Shown in pieces: positions 11,032-23,036 of a DNA stretch of 64,000 bases (the first letter of the stretch is position 1; each line of letters begins with the position of its first letter). Made by a program: the position numbers and the translations under genes. The DNA is taken from contig NADL03000506.1 of assembly GCA_002205965.3 (NCBI GenBank), positions 1 through 64,000 of the forward strand, in the 5' to 3' direction. The stretch is from Kappaphycus alvarezii (taxonomy: Eukaryota; Rhodophyta; Florideophyceae; Gigartinales; Solieriaceae). The notes under the pieces were generated by a model, which was not told where the DNA came from, did not search any database, and worked only from the letters and a program-made list of their open reading frames with translations.

Positions 11032-11994
11032 CTCTTTCGATCAATAGGAAAAGACAATGGAACTTCGGGCATTACTGTAGAGTCTCTGGCACAAGCTGTA
11101 AGCGAACTTCAACGCCAGCTGTCAGAGGCTCATAACCAGATCTCCGCACAACATAACCAGCTCAATAACGCTGCTCGCAAGGTGGGAGCTCTCGAGAATG
11201 AGCTTTCTCTCGTCAGGATCAATGCCGGTAGCTAAAATGGTCAAAACGAAACCAAGGACGCCCGTAAGAAGAATACGCTGGGATCATTCAGCGGAAAAGG
11301 GTCCGTCGGGAGCTGGTGCATGCAGATGAAGAAAAATTATCTTGGTGAAGCAGATGGGCAAGCTACCATGAACATTGCACTAAGCTATCTCTCTGGAAAT
11401 GCCCATGAGTGGTGGATGGTCCATTCCAATAGCGCCGCGGGGCAGGAGATTCAAACATGGAAGGAACTGAAGACTGCCCTTCTCAATCGCTTCGAGACGT
11501 TAAACAAGGAAAAAATCGCCCGAGACAAGCTGGCTCGCTGGAAACAAGTTAAAGACGTTACTGCGTTCAATGAAGATTTTAAAAAAATATTGTTGGATAT
11601 ACCAGACATAGGAGTCAAAGATCAGATTGATCGCTATTCACGCGGCCTGAAACCGTACATTTGGAAAGCCTTATGCACGAAAGAATACTCTAAGCTTTCT
11701 GATTTAATGGCAGATGCGGAAAGAATCGAAGCTGCTTACAGGCGTTCAGGGCCGTTAGGTAACAACAAATCGAGTACAAAATCGCTGAACGGAAGTTCAA
11801 GTACTGGAAAAAGTGCTCCTGTACCCATGTAAATTGTGAACGTGGAAATGAAACCGGGTATACAGTCCTCAAATGTTAACTTACCGAAATTGGATCAAGC
11901 AGAACGTGAGAGATGCATACGTGAAGGCCTCTGCTTGAGATGCAGACAGAGAGGGCACATTGCGAAAAACTGCCCGAAAGCCCGAAGGAACTGA
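11032..11994 (+). pseudogene. Chromovirus Gag
   Basis: Gag packages element RNA in the virus-like particle. The frame opens after a stop at 11029 with no early ATG; TCAATAG at 11041-11047 could be a splice acceptor. A predicted coiled coil (VSELQRQLSEAHNQISAQHN, about 11095-11160) is followed by a TAA at 11233-11235. Then comes the retrotransposon Gag core (11320-11760, with YLSGNAHEWW, TWKELKTALLNRF and KLARWKQVKDV). A second TAA lies at 11830-11832. The same frame then gives a zinc knuckle CLRCRQRGHIAKNC (11932-11973) and ends at TGA 11992-11994. Two in-frame stops make this copy defective. Confidence 0.85.
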
Positions 11995-12347
11995 CTGAAG
12001 GTCCTCAATCAGTTCTGGATGACAGAAATCTTATTGTTTCAACAATAAGATCCCAGGAAGCATTTAGGGGAACACCAACCCCAACTTTCCAACGAAATAA
12101 TAGAGGAATTCTTATTGTTAAAGGAGTCATTTCCATTGGACCAGAAAAAATTCTCATCGACCCAGGTGGTGAGATCAATTTCCTCAGTGAATTGTTCTGC
12201 GATTACCATAAGATTAAAACAAGAGAGGCTAACGGTGCTAATCAGAAGTTGAAAGAAACAGCCGGTCCGGCAATCGTCCAAATAAAGAACTACACAGAAC
12301 CACTGTACTTCGCCGTGACCCCCTCAAGAGATATGATGCAATCCTAG
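11940..12347 (+). pseudogene. Chromovirus protease region
   Basis: This frame is offset from Gag and overlaps its end, as in elements that express Pol by frameshift. The segment GPEKILIDPGGEINFLSELF (about 12139-12198) aligns with the retropepsin active site ILxDTGAxxNFIS. The normal DTG/DSG reads DPG here, which should abolish activity. A second conserved piece appears shifted by one frame after 12330 (YDAILGKEWCGAH), so the protease C-terminus is separated by a frameshift. The following reading to 12494 contains stops. Confidence 0.7.
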
Positions 12348-12493
12348 GAAAGGAGTGGTGTGGAGCCCATTGAGCAATTATCGACTCTTCAAGCAATCAA
12401 GTTTCTTTCAACTACAAGGGTGAAAAGTACTCCGTCACTGCCAATGAAATGACAAAGCACCCTTTCGTTTCTGCAAACTGAGTACTTACTGAT

Positions 12494-13675
12494 TTGGAGA
12501 AAAAATGTAGCACTTATGCTGTTCTAATTCGACCACTAGACTCAAATCCAAATGTTCCAGATTCTTACCCAGAAGATATTCAAGGTGTACTGAAAAAGTA
12601 TACAGACGTTTTCCCGGAAAAACTTCCGAAGGGCCTTCCTCCGAAGCGAAAGTATGATTTCAAGATCGAATTGGAAAAAGATGCTAAGCCGCAGAAAAAG
12701 GGTCTCTACAGACTTTCAGGAAAAGAAATGATGGAGCTTCGTAAACAACTAGATGATCTACTAGAGAGTGAATTCATTAGACCAAGCAAAAGCCCCTGGG
12801 GAGCGCCAATACTCTTTGTAACGAAAAAGGACAGCGGTTTGCGTATGTGTGTGGATTACAGAGCACTTAATCGGCTTACTGTAAAAAACAGCTACCCCCT
12901 GCCGCGCATCGATGATATCTTTGATCGACTTAAGGGAGCCAGGTACTTCTCGAAAATAGATCTGAGGATGGGTTACCATCAGATCAGACTGGAGGAATCT
13001 TCAATCCCTCTCACAGCGTTTCGAACCAGATACGGACATTTTGAATTTCTCGTACTACCTTTTGGATTGACCAACGCACCAGCAACTTTTATGAATCTCA
13101 TGAACGACATATTCAAAGATGTCCTGGATGTATTCGTTATCGTTTATTTAGATGACATTCTCATCTTCAGTAAGACATGGAAAGAACATTTAGAACACAT
13201 TGATGTAGTACTAGAGATTCTTAGGAAGGAGAATCTGTTCGCAAAATTGTCAAAATGTGTCTTCGGTGTTAAAGAAGTCGAGTATCTTGGACATGTAATC
13301 TGTCAAGAGGGAATTGCTGTGGATCCCAACAAGATAAAGGCAGTCATGGAATGGCCCTCACCAAAGAACAAGCAACAGCTTCAGTCATTCTTAGGACTCG
13401 TCAACTATTACAGAAGATTCATAAGAGGATGCTCATTGGTTGCTAAACCTCTTACAGAGCTGACGAAGAACGTTTCATTTCTGTGGACAGCTACTCAGGA
13501 CAAATCATTTCAGACCTTGAAGAAATCGTTATGCAGTGCCCCAGTCCTTAAACTTTTGACTCTGAACTTCCAATATATGTCACTACAGATGCCTCTCAGT
13601 ACGCAATTGGAGCTGTGTTGGAACAGGGGGATCCAAAATCCAGAAGACCAGTTGCCTTTGCGTCTAGGACTTTGA
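12494..13675 (+). pseudogene. Chromovirus reverse transcriptase
   Basis: The longest frame of the element (393 codons) carries the complete gypsy reverse transcriptase. In order: [82 protein letters not shown] (first catalytic Asp), [21 protein letters not shown], and [12 protein letters not shown] with the YLDD catalytic pair at about 13144-13155. The connection follows ([12 protein letters not shown]). The frame drifts out of the protein near 13555, where RNase H continues in another frame, so the last 40 codons to 13675 are not part of the original protein. Confidence 0.92.
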
Positions 13676-13986
13676 ATGATGCTGAGCAAAATTATGCCGC
13701 TCATGAGAGAGAGCTCTTGGCCATTGTAGAGTGCTTGAAATGGTGGAGAGCATACCTACACGGAAACTTTTTCACAGTTCATTCTGATCACTACCCTTTA
13801 AGATACCTCGAGACCCAGGACAATCTGTCCCAAAGACAGGTTAGGTGGTTGGAAAGATTAGCGAACTTTGATTTCAAAATTATACCCATCTCGGGAAAGC
13901 AAACATCGTTGCCGATGCCCTGTCAAGACAACCTCAGAATTATCCCTCACCTAAACATCGAAACAGAGAACTACTCAAGGAAGTGA
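13556..13986 (+). pseudogene. Chromovirus RNase H
   Basis: After a frameshift near 13555 the polyprotein continues as [14 protein letters not shown] (first catalytic Asp), [20 protein letters not shown] and ELLAIVECLKWWRAYLHG (catalytic Glu), then VHSDHYPLRYLETQ (Asp). This is the RNase HI fold of gypsy elements, which removes RNA from the RNA:DNA hybrid. A second frameshift near 13910 replaces the expected link to integrase (around NIVADAL) with unrelated residues, and the frame ends at 13986. It overlaps the end of the RT frame and the first bases of the integrase frame. Confidence 0.85.
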
Positions 13987-15020
13987 TAACAAAGACATAC
14001 CTAGAATCGAACAATATATCCGTACCTTATTTTGCGGATTCTGAGATAGAAGATCTGGCCAAAGATTACAGGCTAGATGAAAACCTGAAAACCCAATACA
14101 AAGATCCAAAGGCACCTTTCGAAAAGAAAGGGTTGCTTTTACTAAGGAACGGAAAGATTTGCGTACCAGAAGGAAAATTTAAAGTCAAGCTATTACATGA
14201 CTACCATTCTACTCCAAATACTGGACATTTGGGAATTTCAAAAACAATCAATAGAATATCACCGAAGTTTTACTGGAAAAACCTTCGTACAGATGTACTT
14301 CGATACGTTCGTTCTTGCCACTGCCAAAGAGACAAACCATCCAATCAGAAACCCGCAGGTCTTTTAAAACCTCTTGATCCACCGAAAACCAAATGGACTC
14401 ACATAACGATGGACTTTATTACACCCCTTCCAAGGTCAACGGAAGGAAACAATGGCATCTTAACTGTCGTTGACAGATTATCAAAGATGATCAGAATTAT
14501 ACCAACCAAGCCCAAAATAGATGCTCCTTCAACTGCCAGGCTGTTCAAGGATCATGTCTACAGAAACCACGGAATTCCAACGAATATCATTTGTGAGGGA
14601 TGCATTTTTATGAGCAAGTTTTGGAAGAGTCTGTTCCACCTTCTGGGTACCAAGATATCCCCTTCTTCAGCATATCACCCACAAACAGATGGACAATCTG
14701 AGATTATGAACAGAAAGATCGAAGAAATGATTCGTTCTTTTGTTAGCTTCGACAAGTCAGATTGGGACAAATACTTGGTAGACTTCGAAGTTGCTTACAA
14801 CTCATCTATTAATGCCACTACAACATTCTCTCCGTTCTTCCTCAATTATGGAATCCACCCTAGAACTGTCCCTTTGGACATACTCTCCGCAGACAACCCT
14901 GCTGCGGCACAGTTCCTAAAAAACATGCAAGAATCACTGAAAAAAGCCCAAGAACAAATCAAAAAATCAAATGAATCCACTGCCTTGTATGTCAACAGAA
15001 GTAGAAGACCTTTCTTATAA
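13983..15020 (+). pseudogene. Chromovirus integrase, catalytic Asp lost
   Basis: This 345-codon frame begins with the zinc-binding region (HDYHSTPNTGHLGISKTINR ... SCHCQRDK); the first Cys of the CxxC is displaced. The rve core follows: WTHITMDFITPLPRS keeps the first Asp, and HPQTDGQSEIMNRKIEEMIR keeps the Glu. The usual SDRG around the second Asp reads CEGC in IICEGCIFMSKFW (about 14588-14630), so the DDE triad is incomplete. The C-terminal helix (YNSSINATTTFSPFFLNYG) is preserved. After about 14990 the frame shifts; the true continuation is in the next frame. Confidence 0.9.
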
Positions 15021-15460
15021 AGTTGGTGACAAAGTCTGGTTGTCCACAAAAAACCTAGCTTTTGAAGATGGTGCAGGATCTCGAAAACTGAACCCAAAGT
15101 TTTGTGGTCCATTTCAAATATCTGAGGATATAAACGGAGTTACGTACCGTTTAAATCTTTCCCAGCCAATGATCGACAGGGGAATTCACAATGCTTTCCA
15201 TGCTAGTCCTTAAGCCGTACTTTGAAGATGAATTCTATCGCCAAATTCCGCTGCCACCACCTATACAGGTTCAAGATGGACATAAAGAATATGAAGTCGA
15301 ATCAATTCTCAGTCACAAGAAACAATACGGAAAAACAAAATATCTCATTAAATGGAAAGGATATGCAGATCACGAGAACTCCTGGCTATCAGAAAATGAA
15401 GTGAAAAATTGTCAAGATCTGCTATACGAATACAAGAATCGGGGCGATTCTTCTTCGTAG
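14971..15460 (+). pseudogene. Integrase C-terminus and chromodomain
   Basis: 14971-15213 carries the gypsy GPY/F-like module (YKVGDKVWLSTKNL, KLNPKFCGPFQISE). One frameshift near 15205 leads to 15191-15460, which ends in a chromodomain: EYEVESILSHKKQYGKTKYL, IKWKGYADHENSWLSENEV, NCQDLLYEYKN. Chromodomains of chromoviruses bind methylated histone H3 and guide integration into heterochromatin. The aromatic cage positions (Y at EYEV, W of IKWKGY, and W in NSW) are kept. The stop at 15458-15460 abuts the polypurine tract. Confidence 0.9.
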
Positions 15461-15467
15461 GGGGGAG
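15459..15467 (+). other. Polypurine tract
   Basis: AGGGGGGAG lies immediately upstream of the 3' LTR (three bases apart) and overlaps the pol stop codon. In LTR elements this is the primer for plus-strand DNA. Confidence 0.7.
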
Positions 15468-15470
15468 TAA

Positions 15471-15730
15471 TGTTGCGATTATGCCCATAAATCACCAAAT
15501 ACCCTGACAGTATCCCTCCGGTAACCTGTACCAAGTATTTGCACTGTAAGAAGACATCATTGCAACTTGTGCACTGTACTCACGCACCAGTGTAAAAGCA
15601 TAGTATCATACCTCTTTTTACCTAGCCAATGACATGAATCCATCATGGCTATCTCGTGTGGTTCTCGAAACATTTCGCACCCACCAATCAGCAACCACTT
15701 TATGCCTCCTTGCCAATTGGAGCAATGGTA
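15471..15730 (+). repeat. Truncated 3' LTR of the chromovirus
   Basis: Starts TGTTGCGATTATGCCC and follows the 5' LTR to AGCAATGGTA, then stops matching at half the expected length. The U3 end, TATA-like box and R/U5 are missing. Sequence of the duplicated block follows. Its final 73 bases also open the window at position 1. Confidence 0.9.
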
Positions 15731-16685
15731 GGTGTAAGTACCCCAAGATTGTTGGCTCATGAGCCTTGCTCTTGCGGTTTCCATTTTGATTTGAAAATAC
15801 TTCTCATAATTGTAAAGCTTTGTTTTGAAACCCAAATATTATTTTCAAGCGTAGAGGGGATGCTCGGACAGCCATTGCTCTTGACGTAAATGATTTGATG
15901 GCAACATAATTTTTGGATCCATTCGCGCTTTTTAGGAGGACAATGACGAAAGATTAGAGTATTTAAATCTAATTGCGAGTAGAATTAGACATAGGCTTGA
16001 GATGATTTTGTCAGAACAAGTAGCTGTGGTGCTGCAATTGTTTTAAGTTTTCACATTTGCTTTTTCTATTTTCCTACATTTCTTTAAGCATGTTATATTT
16101 CAGTGTAATAATGTTCTATTCCACCACTTGTTTGATAGGAAGGTCACATATTGGTATTAGTGCATTATCATGTAGTCAGGAGGAACGTCACGCTACGTTA
16201 TATTACTTCAATTTGAGGGCTACAAGCGGAAATATAATCTTCTGTATGCCGAAATAATAGGTATATTTGCGATGAACTCTATTGCGGAATTTATACAAAA
16301 TAATCCATATCAATGGAAACTAGAGCGAAATTATGAGACACATCCACAGACTTTCAATCTCTCTTCCCACATCCACCTGTCCACCATCCTTTCGCACCAC
16401 TTTATGCGCTCAAAGATCTCAATTTGCCTATTCTCTTCCGTACACATACTTCCATCAGTTGTCCCTCAACTCCCGTGACTTGCCATTTATTCAAGTGAAG
16501 TCGTCGAAAAAAATCAGTTCAAGATCTAAACTCTTTAGAATGACAACTATTTCCTTTGTTCGCGCAAGATTTGGCTTAGTTTGCGGTCCAAATGAATTTG
16601 GAAGTTTGTTGCAGTAGAGTGGAGTTCTCTTCTGATCGATTTTCAGGAATTTATACTGATCGAGCGGAAGAATTGAAGACTTAAT

Positions 16686-18420
16686 TGCCTTCAAATATGC
16701 GAAAAGACATTGCATTGATGACAATTTTCCGCACCGTCTATAATACTTGCATAATAAGTACTATATATGTGACAGATCAGTCTGAGTTGTGCAAGAAGTT
16801 GGAAGAGATCCACGATGACTTGTCTGTCGAAAGTGTTTATGCCTTGCTACAGCTGCGTCAGAGTGTACAGATGCATTAGAATTAAGGAGACATGAAATAT
16901 GTCAACAGGTTGAATGTCATGAGCACCAAGATCAATGGAATGTGTTATGAAGTTATTGGCTTGAAAAATCAGAGTAAACTGCTGAAAGTTCTTCGAGAAG
17001 AATTATAGACAACACCGTTAATGATTCTGTTACGCTTCTTCTTTTGAAAACTGCACATTGCAAAAGATGTGAGTGACGAATGCGATGTGAACGCTTTGTG
17101 ATTGAAAGTTAAGGGTGAATTTCACAACTGTGGAAAGAAAGGAAACTACAAAAAGTATTGCTGGCTAAACCTGGAAATCAAGAAGGATCCTTTTGATGGA
17201 ATCGGCAATGGATCACGTAGTAATAGAAAGTATGGAACAGATGAGCAGGAGATTCCGATATATATTAAGTTTTTGGCGAAGCAACACGATCAGAAACTTT
17301 ATGAGAACACAAAAAGTAAGCGCTTTGCGAACTCAGGTTGTTCCTTTTACAAATGCACTAATAAAGATGCATTTTGAACAATATCTAAGCCAGAAACCTC
17401 TGGATTTGACATCGTTCGTTTCAGTTGGAACCGGTGAGCAAAAAAATTAAACGGAAAGGATTACGTTATGGAAACTACTGTTGTTAATGTGAAGTTTCAA
17501 AAGCTCAAAGTAGAAAAAATAATTTGTCAGCAGAAACTGACACACAATTTTATCTCAGGAAACCGACTGAAGAATGCTGGAAGCGAATTTTTCAACGGAG
17601 GCAAGCAAGAAAATGAATTTTGCTTCACCCTAGATAGGAGCTCAAAGAAAATAGTATTGTATGGACTTCAAAAAACAGAGGCCCCTATGAAATTATATTT
17701 AGGGCTGTTTAAGAAGAAAATACAGACAGGTAAGGTATAAAAAGTGGGAAAGGTTTGTCTCAGTCAATATTATAAGGACGAATTATAAAATCACCGGCTA
17801 GACCATATTAGCCGGTTGGTAATCGAGGAGAGCCCGGAAATTGTAAAAGGAGTTCCAGTTGGGATGGAAAGAACCCACGTGTCATGCGACGGATATCTAA
17901 GTCTAAGTAAACGAGGTAACCAAGGAAAAATCTTCTATATTAGGCACTTTGGTGACAAAAATTTGTATTTGACTCATTCAGAAGTGAAAAGACCTACCTA
18001 AACAACATCTGTTGGGAATGCAAAGTTTTTCGTAACTTTCAATGAATTTTGTAGTACTCTTTTTATGGTTCAGTTCGTAAAGTATCGAACGGAGGGCTAA
18101 TCCGCTGTGCAAGAGATGGTATCAAAAGTAGGAAACAGCTTCAATCCCAAATTGAAGACATTTAGGTTTCAAAGCAGGACTTATTATGCATCCTTTGCGA
18201 AAAATACAAGGTTGAGGTCTAACGAAATAGTCCAAGAGACAAGTGCTACATATTCTCTAGATTCAAATTAGAGGCCAAAAGGCTGAATAGAATGCTTTCG
18301 GATATGGCAAGAACAATGCTTCGGTAGGTGTAAAGCTTTCAGAATCATCGAATGTGCTGGCGGAGGCGATCATATCGACCAATGTTTTTCGCGACAGGAC
18401 AGACTGTAAGTCATTTAAGA
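16686..18420 (+). pseudogene. Decayed Ty1/copia gag-pol remnant, copy 2
   Basis: Same remnant as at 1029-2750: degraded zinc knuckle at about 17102-17177, pre-integrase linker 17468-17740, integrase start about 17950-18110 and LNRMLSDMARTML at about 18280-18325. One extra C near 17683 lengthens the linker frame to 90 codons here. Not functional. Confidence 0.7.
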
Positions 18421-18423
18421 GTA

Positions 18424-19792
18424 TTTAGATGATTATTATACGTTCAAGTACCGAAATGTGATAGATAAAGAATATCTCGGGAACGATTAGAGGTTGAAAT
18501 CATCATGAATTCGAAAGAGGGAATTCAAAAAAGATCCTTATCCTCCTTCCACATTTAGCTTTTCTCACAATACGGCGTCAAGAAATTGCAAAAATTGCTT
18601 CACAGCGATTCGGAGAAGTTGCATAAGGCAATGCATCCCAGGCTTCAAAAACGCTAATTTTGCAACTAAAAAAGTCTCTGTAGCCATGCAATGTGACTTC
18701 TTCTCCTAGTTTTTCTCGGAGCAGAAGGGAAACCAAACCGACCCCGCCCCAGATCTCTCTATTCAAATCAAACTTTGATAGAGATATTATCATACTTCTT
18801 CTTCCAATGATGGAAACGGGTGGTTACGTTGATCTAAGAAACAAATAATTCTTTGCCGTTGTGGTTCATATCGCTGACCAAAGTCATGGGATTGAAAGAA
18901 TTGTCAAAAGTTGGCGAAAAGGGATTACGCTAATAAAGTAGGAATAATATTCCTTCTTTTGTAAACTTAGACATTCTGGACGCAATATAGACGGTGTAGA
19001 TCTTTTAAATACACCGGAATTATTCGAAAAGATGCATGAATTGGAAAATAAAAAACAGATACGACCCCATGCTTAATATGAAACGGATGAAAGCTGCAGT
19101 GCTCGATAATTGGCAGAAGGTAGTACCTGCAAACGAGTGGTAGGTTCTCGTGATTCCATTTTTTCCTGATTTTATCAAGAAAAAATGAAATAAATGTAAG
19201 TTTTATTCCCGAACTCAAGCGTGGCAATGGAGAACTCGAGAAGAAGCGTTAAATACTCGAACTTCTCGTCGAAAAGTTCTAGCTTTTCATCAATATTCTG
19301 TCCTGTCATTAGAGAAAGAGCGAAGCCACGCATAGCGTTGATTTTTCCAGTCACTTTTTCTGATGAAATGAATACGAACGGCTCTGATCTTTATTAGGCG
19401 TTAAATGCACTTCTTTTATATCCTCGTCATCTTTGTTCTAGTTTTAGAGAGCAACACCCAAGAAAATGAGGAGTAGAATATAATCTTCCTGATGCAGTTT
19501 TATCCCTCATTCAAGAACTATCTAGATTTTTTTAAAATGACCAGTCCGCCTTCTGCGCGCTTCCTTGCCTTCTCGGCGATTTACTTTGCGTTACCTGAAA
19601 AACATATTCCGCAATAGGATGTGGCCGAACCTATACGTTGGAGATGAAAAGATCTGGAATTTTCTGACCGAATCACTCATATTCACTAATGCCCTCTTCA
19701 AACATGATCGATTCTTTAATGTAGAATCATTTGGACATTTGGCTTTCCAATGCCAGCAAAAATTAACTTTCTATTCGATGTACTAACTGCAA
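18424..19792. other. No gene recognised (copy 2)
   Basis: Counterpart of 2751-4119. Short frames only (for example 18578-18793 minus and 18967-19227 minus), without a recognised domain. Confidence 0.5.
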
Positions 19793-20122
19793 TCAAGACG
19801 ACAAAACGATAGCCGTTGTGGCACCTATACTCATTGCACTATCTTCTGGGTATGCCTTCCACTTGATATATGTGCTATCAATAGCTCTCATACAGTAGAG
19901 TAGTCCACAGATCTCTTCAAATCCATGCATTGCTCTTGCAACCTCCTCTTCTTTCGTCAGGAAGCGAACGAGGTCCCTGCAATTAGCTGTGATCGCTTTT
20001 AATATTACATTCAAACTTTCGAATACAGTCCTTGGACATATTCTAATATTTGTACCAGCTTTTTCGCATTTGCAACCACCAGGGTATAATACAAAAGCTG
20101 CAACTTTCATCTCAGCGTCCAT
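19793..20122 (-). pseudogene. PIF/Harbinger-like transposase fragment, copy 2
   Basis: Identical reading to 4120-4449, with RAIDSTYIKWKAYPED as the only catalytic-site motif. Downstream minus-strand sequence does not continue the nuclease. A fragment without activity. Confidence 0.5.
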
Positions 20123-20721
20123 TGCTCTGCGGAACTTGGATTGATTGGCCTCAATAAATGGGGGGAGACATTTCGATAATCGTTAAAAAGCGGGCAGGAT
20201 ATATGAAGAGTCTTTGCCAAGGTGCACAACCATGAAATCGTAGCGGGGGGGCGTAGTAAAAGAAACACATCTGATATTTTCTAGAGCGAGGCCAAGCTCT
20301 GGCCAGGACTCCAATTCGTTTTTCTCAAGTTGATAACAGTTCAGCTATAACTGATTTTATTTATGATGAAATCAGGGCTATGAATATCTCAGTTCTGTCA
20401 TCTTGAGATGTAACAATTGCAATAAATTATGTAGCAAGACGGTGGATAAGATACGATTCCATGTCTGAAGGGCTTTTCAGGGAGAAATATTTGGTCGAGA
20501 CGTTGGGTCGATTTTGAGCGACCCCAAAGTAAGGGAGGTTCTGGAAAGGACAATCTAACGGGAAATCTCCATTATCTGGTGCATTTTTGAGGAAATGCGC
20601 ACTGTCTGTAGTGCAATGCGCGGTGCGCAACCCTTCTAGTCTAGGAACGGAAAACTGTCAGACAATGAGAAAACAAAACACACACATACCAAAACCCACA
20701 GGGTGTTCGCTGTCCCTCTCT

Positions 20722-21933
20722 CTATTTAAGCACCCTGCGATGCAGTAGCACACCTCGCCGGCGGCGAGGAGAAGTGGGGCTGGAAGAGCATGGGTTATTC
20801 CTTGGACGTCTGGACGGTATACTTGTCCTCCGGATTGTAAGGCCTGAACGTGGTCCGCAAAATGCTAGAACCTTGATAAGGATCGATTCCAAAGAACCGT
20901 AGACACGAGGGTTGTAATACTGTAAAAAGAATATTTTGTAGTGGGTCAACAGTACTTAATATCCCCTTCTTCTCTGACGCGGGTCCTCGCCCGCAGGACT
21001 TGGTGTAGCCGTTCTCCTGGGGAACATCAGTATGTTCAGTTTTTGCGTAGTCTCGAGGATGTGGTCCACAACTGGAATAACCTGGGGTTACGGCAAATGT
21101 ACATCCACCGGCAGTCCTCTGGACCGAACAATTTTTGTTTCATGATTACCGTGGTGATAAGAAGAAAGGTCTCTCCTTTTGGTCCAACTATGTGCGGTAA
21201 GAATGGCGTTGCCGGTCCGAGTTCGGCTGCTTCATCCATTGGCATCAACCTGAGGCGGGATGCTGGAGACCCTCTGCGTTGCGTTCTCGGTACATTGCCG
21301 TACCTTCCTGGAGGGAAGAGTGGGAGGTTCCCTGGGGGTATGGGCCGAGCTTCCTCCAGTTTTTTCATACCGCGGCTTGGATGTATTGTTGAATCGCTCC
21401 TCTGCTAGGTTGGTTGTACACTGTACCGGTTGGACCATATTTGTGGCCTGCCTCGTCATCTGGGAGTATAAGATACCTTTCGGTTGTGGTAGATACCTTC
21501 TCGAGTCCGTGTTGCGCTCGATTAACTTGATCCGGACGTGCTGCGAGTTGTCCTTGTTGAGGAAATGTATCGTGATTGGACAGTCATAAAGCGAGTGGTG
21601 GACCAAGCGGACTGGACACCGGTACCGCGGAGGAGTAGTCAGCGTGGCAGCGCTCAGCGGTACACTTATTGCCAATCACGGTTTGGAGAGGCGGGAGACC
21701 TCATATGGTAAGACCCGTGGTCTAACCAGGTAATTGGTGAGGCAGAGGTTCGCAATCGCAGGGCGAATCGTCCGGACCGCCCGTTGGTCACAGCATCTAG
21801 TGGGTAGGTTGCAATAAGATATCGGGGCCTGAGAAACAAGGGGATATCTGCGAGGAAGGTACTTTCGCCGACATCGCTTTGTCAGCTCGGCAAGATGAGC
21901 CAGCAGAGAGGACCGGGGAGAACTTTTTATCAA
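20722..21933 (-). pseudogene. Broken unknown gene, GC-rich, copy 2
   Basis: Minus-strand frames 21676-21933, 21232-21675 (147 codons), 21036-21368 (110 codons) and 20722-20949. Relative to copy 1, single-base losses near 21340 and 21466 join frames that are separate there. The compact C-terminal part (GPKGETFLLITTVIMKQKLF, DCRWMYICRNP) is shared. Function unknown; the assignment to one gene is inference from order, composition and conserved strand. Confidence 0.35.
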
Positions 21934-22010
21934 GCATTTCTCCGGCAGCCAAAAAGCCCAGAACCCCCGAATTCCTAGGAAGTTGGAGAGAGACTCGTCC
22001 GAGTAGGTAA

Positions 22011-22319
22011 TCTTCGCAGGTTACTTCTAATGATCATCTCGCGGGACAATCTCAAGTATCAGAGGTCATCATCCTCTCCTATGGGGAGGAGTCGCCGCCA
22101 TCCAAGCGTTTGAAGCGGGAAGAATCGACAGGTAAGGAACTCCAAGAAGTGGAACAAGCACCAATCATCCTGAATGCTACAGTTCCTTCCTCAAGCAGGA
22201 AGTACGGACCAGTGGGTTATCATGGGACGGCCGTAGATGTCTTGAAGAAATTCCTGGATTCCATCCTGTCACATCCAGGGGATAGTTGGGCTAGCACTGT
22301 ACCACAGTTGGTGGGTTAA
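22011..22319 (+). CDS. Unrecognised 103-codon open frame, copy 2
   Basis: Unchanged counterpart of 6339-6647. That the frame is intact in both copies carries little weight, because the copies are so similar. No start codon and no family recognised. Confidence 0.25.
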   Translation, partial: SSQVTSNDHLAGQSQVSEVIILSYGEESPPSKRLKREESTGKELQEVEQAPIILNATVPSSSRKYGPVGYHGTAVDVLKKFLDSILSHPGDSWASTVPQLVG

Positions 22320-22467
22320 CTATGAAGTGTCATTGTCGATGTCCACCAGAAAATAATCAATGGAGAGGATGCAACAGGTCTGTTTGTACAATTGGTTCCC
22401 AGGTTTGATCTTCAGATCGGGTGTTCTTTTCGGCAGAAGCTTGGGCGGTAATTCATTGCTTCGTCAT

Positions 22468-23031
22468 TCAAGTAGTCTGAGCTTCAGTTCGCTCTCTCCC
22501 GTGGTCAGTGAGAGGTATGCGTCGCAGTTTGTTTGCGTTTGTAGAGGACGTTGAACGGCAAGCAACCGGCGAACGGGTCAATCTTCCGCGACACTGCCCT
22601 CTACCGAAGGATAAGTAGCGAAATGGGCGATTCCCATCGACAGTAGGTAATTGAAAGCCATAGTTTTCAACAATGTGTCGAAAGTCTAGGGAAGGTCCCA
22701 TTTCACTCCAGTGAGACCTTTCGAAATGGCTACTAGCGGGCTTTCTGCAAACTTCCATGTGCTTCTGTCCATGTTGCCCAGAAAAATGAGTTGTCGGTTG
22801 AAATCTATCTTTTAGGTTTTCAATCCATCCCCCTTCTGAAGATTGGAACAGAATTGATAGATTCCAAATTATCTTGAGGATTTTATCCAACTTGAGCAGT
22901 TTCCATTTCTGGTGATAGGGGCAGTTTATTTTTCCGGAAGTTATTTGCACTACCTTGCTCCTCAGAAGCGCGGATACGGATTCCAAAATTTTCTCAGAGA
23001 TGGGATAGACGGTCCAGTGGACGCGAAGCAA
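22468..23031 (-). CDS. Unrecognised 187-codon open frame
   Basis: The longest uninterrupted frame of the duplicated block. It is Lys/His-rich in the middle (KINCPYHQKWKLLKLDKILK, FSGQHGQKHMEVCRKPASSH) and Arg-rich at the end. No ATG lies near its 5' limit, so it is probably an internal or 3' part of a gene. Four small differences break it in copy 1 (about 6790-7360). No domain is recognised. It could equally be a chance open frame, since codon pattern is not strongly protein-like. Confidence 0.3.
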   Translation of the reverse strand: MLRVHWTVYPISEKILESVSALLRSKVVQITSGKINCPYHQKWKLLKLDKILKIIWNLSILFQSSEGGWIENLKDRFQPTTHFSGQHGQKHMEVCRKPASSHFERSHWSEMGPSLDFRHIVENYGFQLPTVDGNRPFRYLSFGRGQCRGRLTRSPVACRSTSSTNANKLRRIPLTDHGRERTEAQTT

Positions 23032-23036
23032 GAGCT

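Larger units (their letters stand above)
9328..15730 (+). mobile_element. Ty3/gypsy chromovirus, 3' LTR truncated
   Basis: The order is LTR, primer-binding site, extra zinc-finger ORF, Gag, protease, reverse transcriptase, RNase H, integrase, chromodomain, polypurine tract, partial LTR. Integrase after RNase H identifies Ty3/gypsy, and the C-terminal chromodomain identifies the chromovirus branch. Coding DNA is interrupted by at least three in-frame stops and several frameshifts, and some catalytic residues are lost, so it is not autonomous. The 5' LTR and the shared 260 bases of the 3' LTR differ at roughly nine positions, about 96-97% identity by eye, which suggests a moderately old insertion. 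Block copy 2 follows directly on the broken 3' LTR. Confidence 0.93.
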
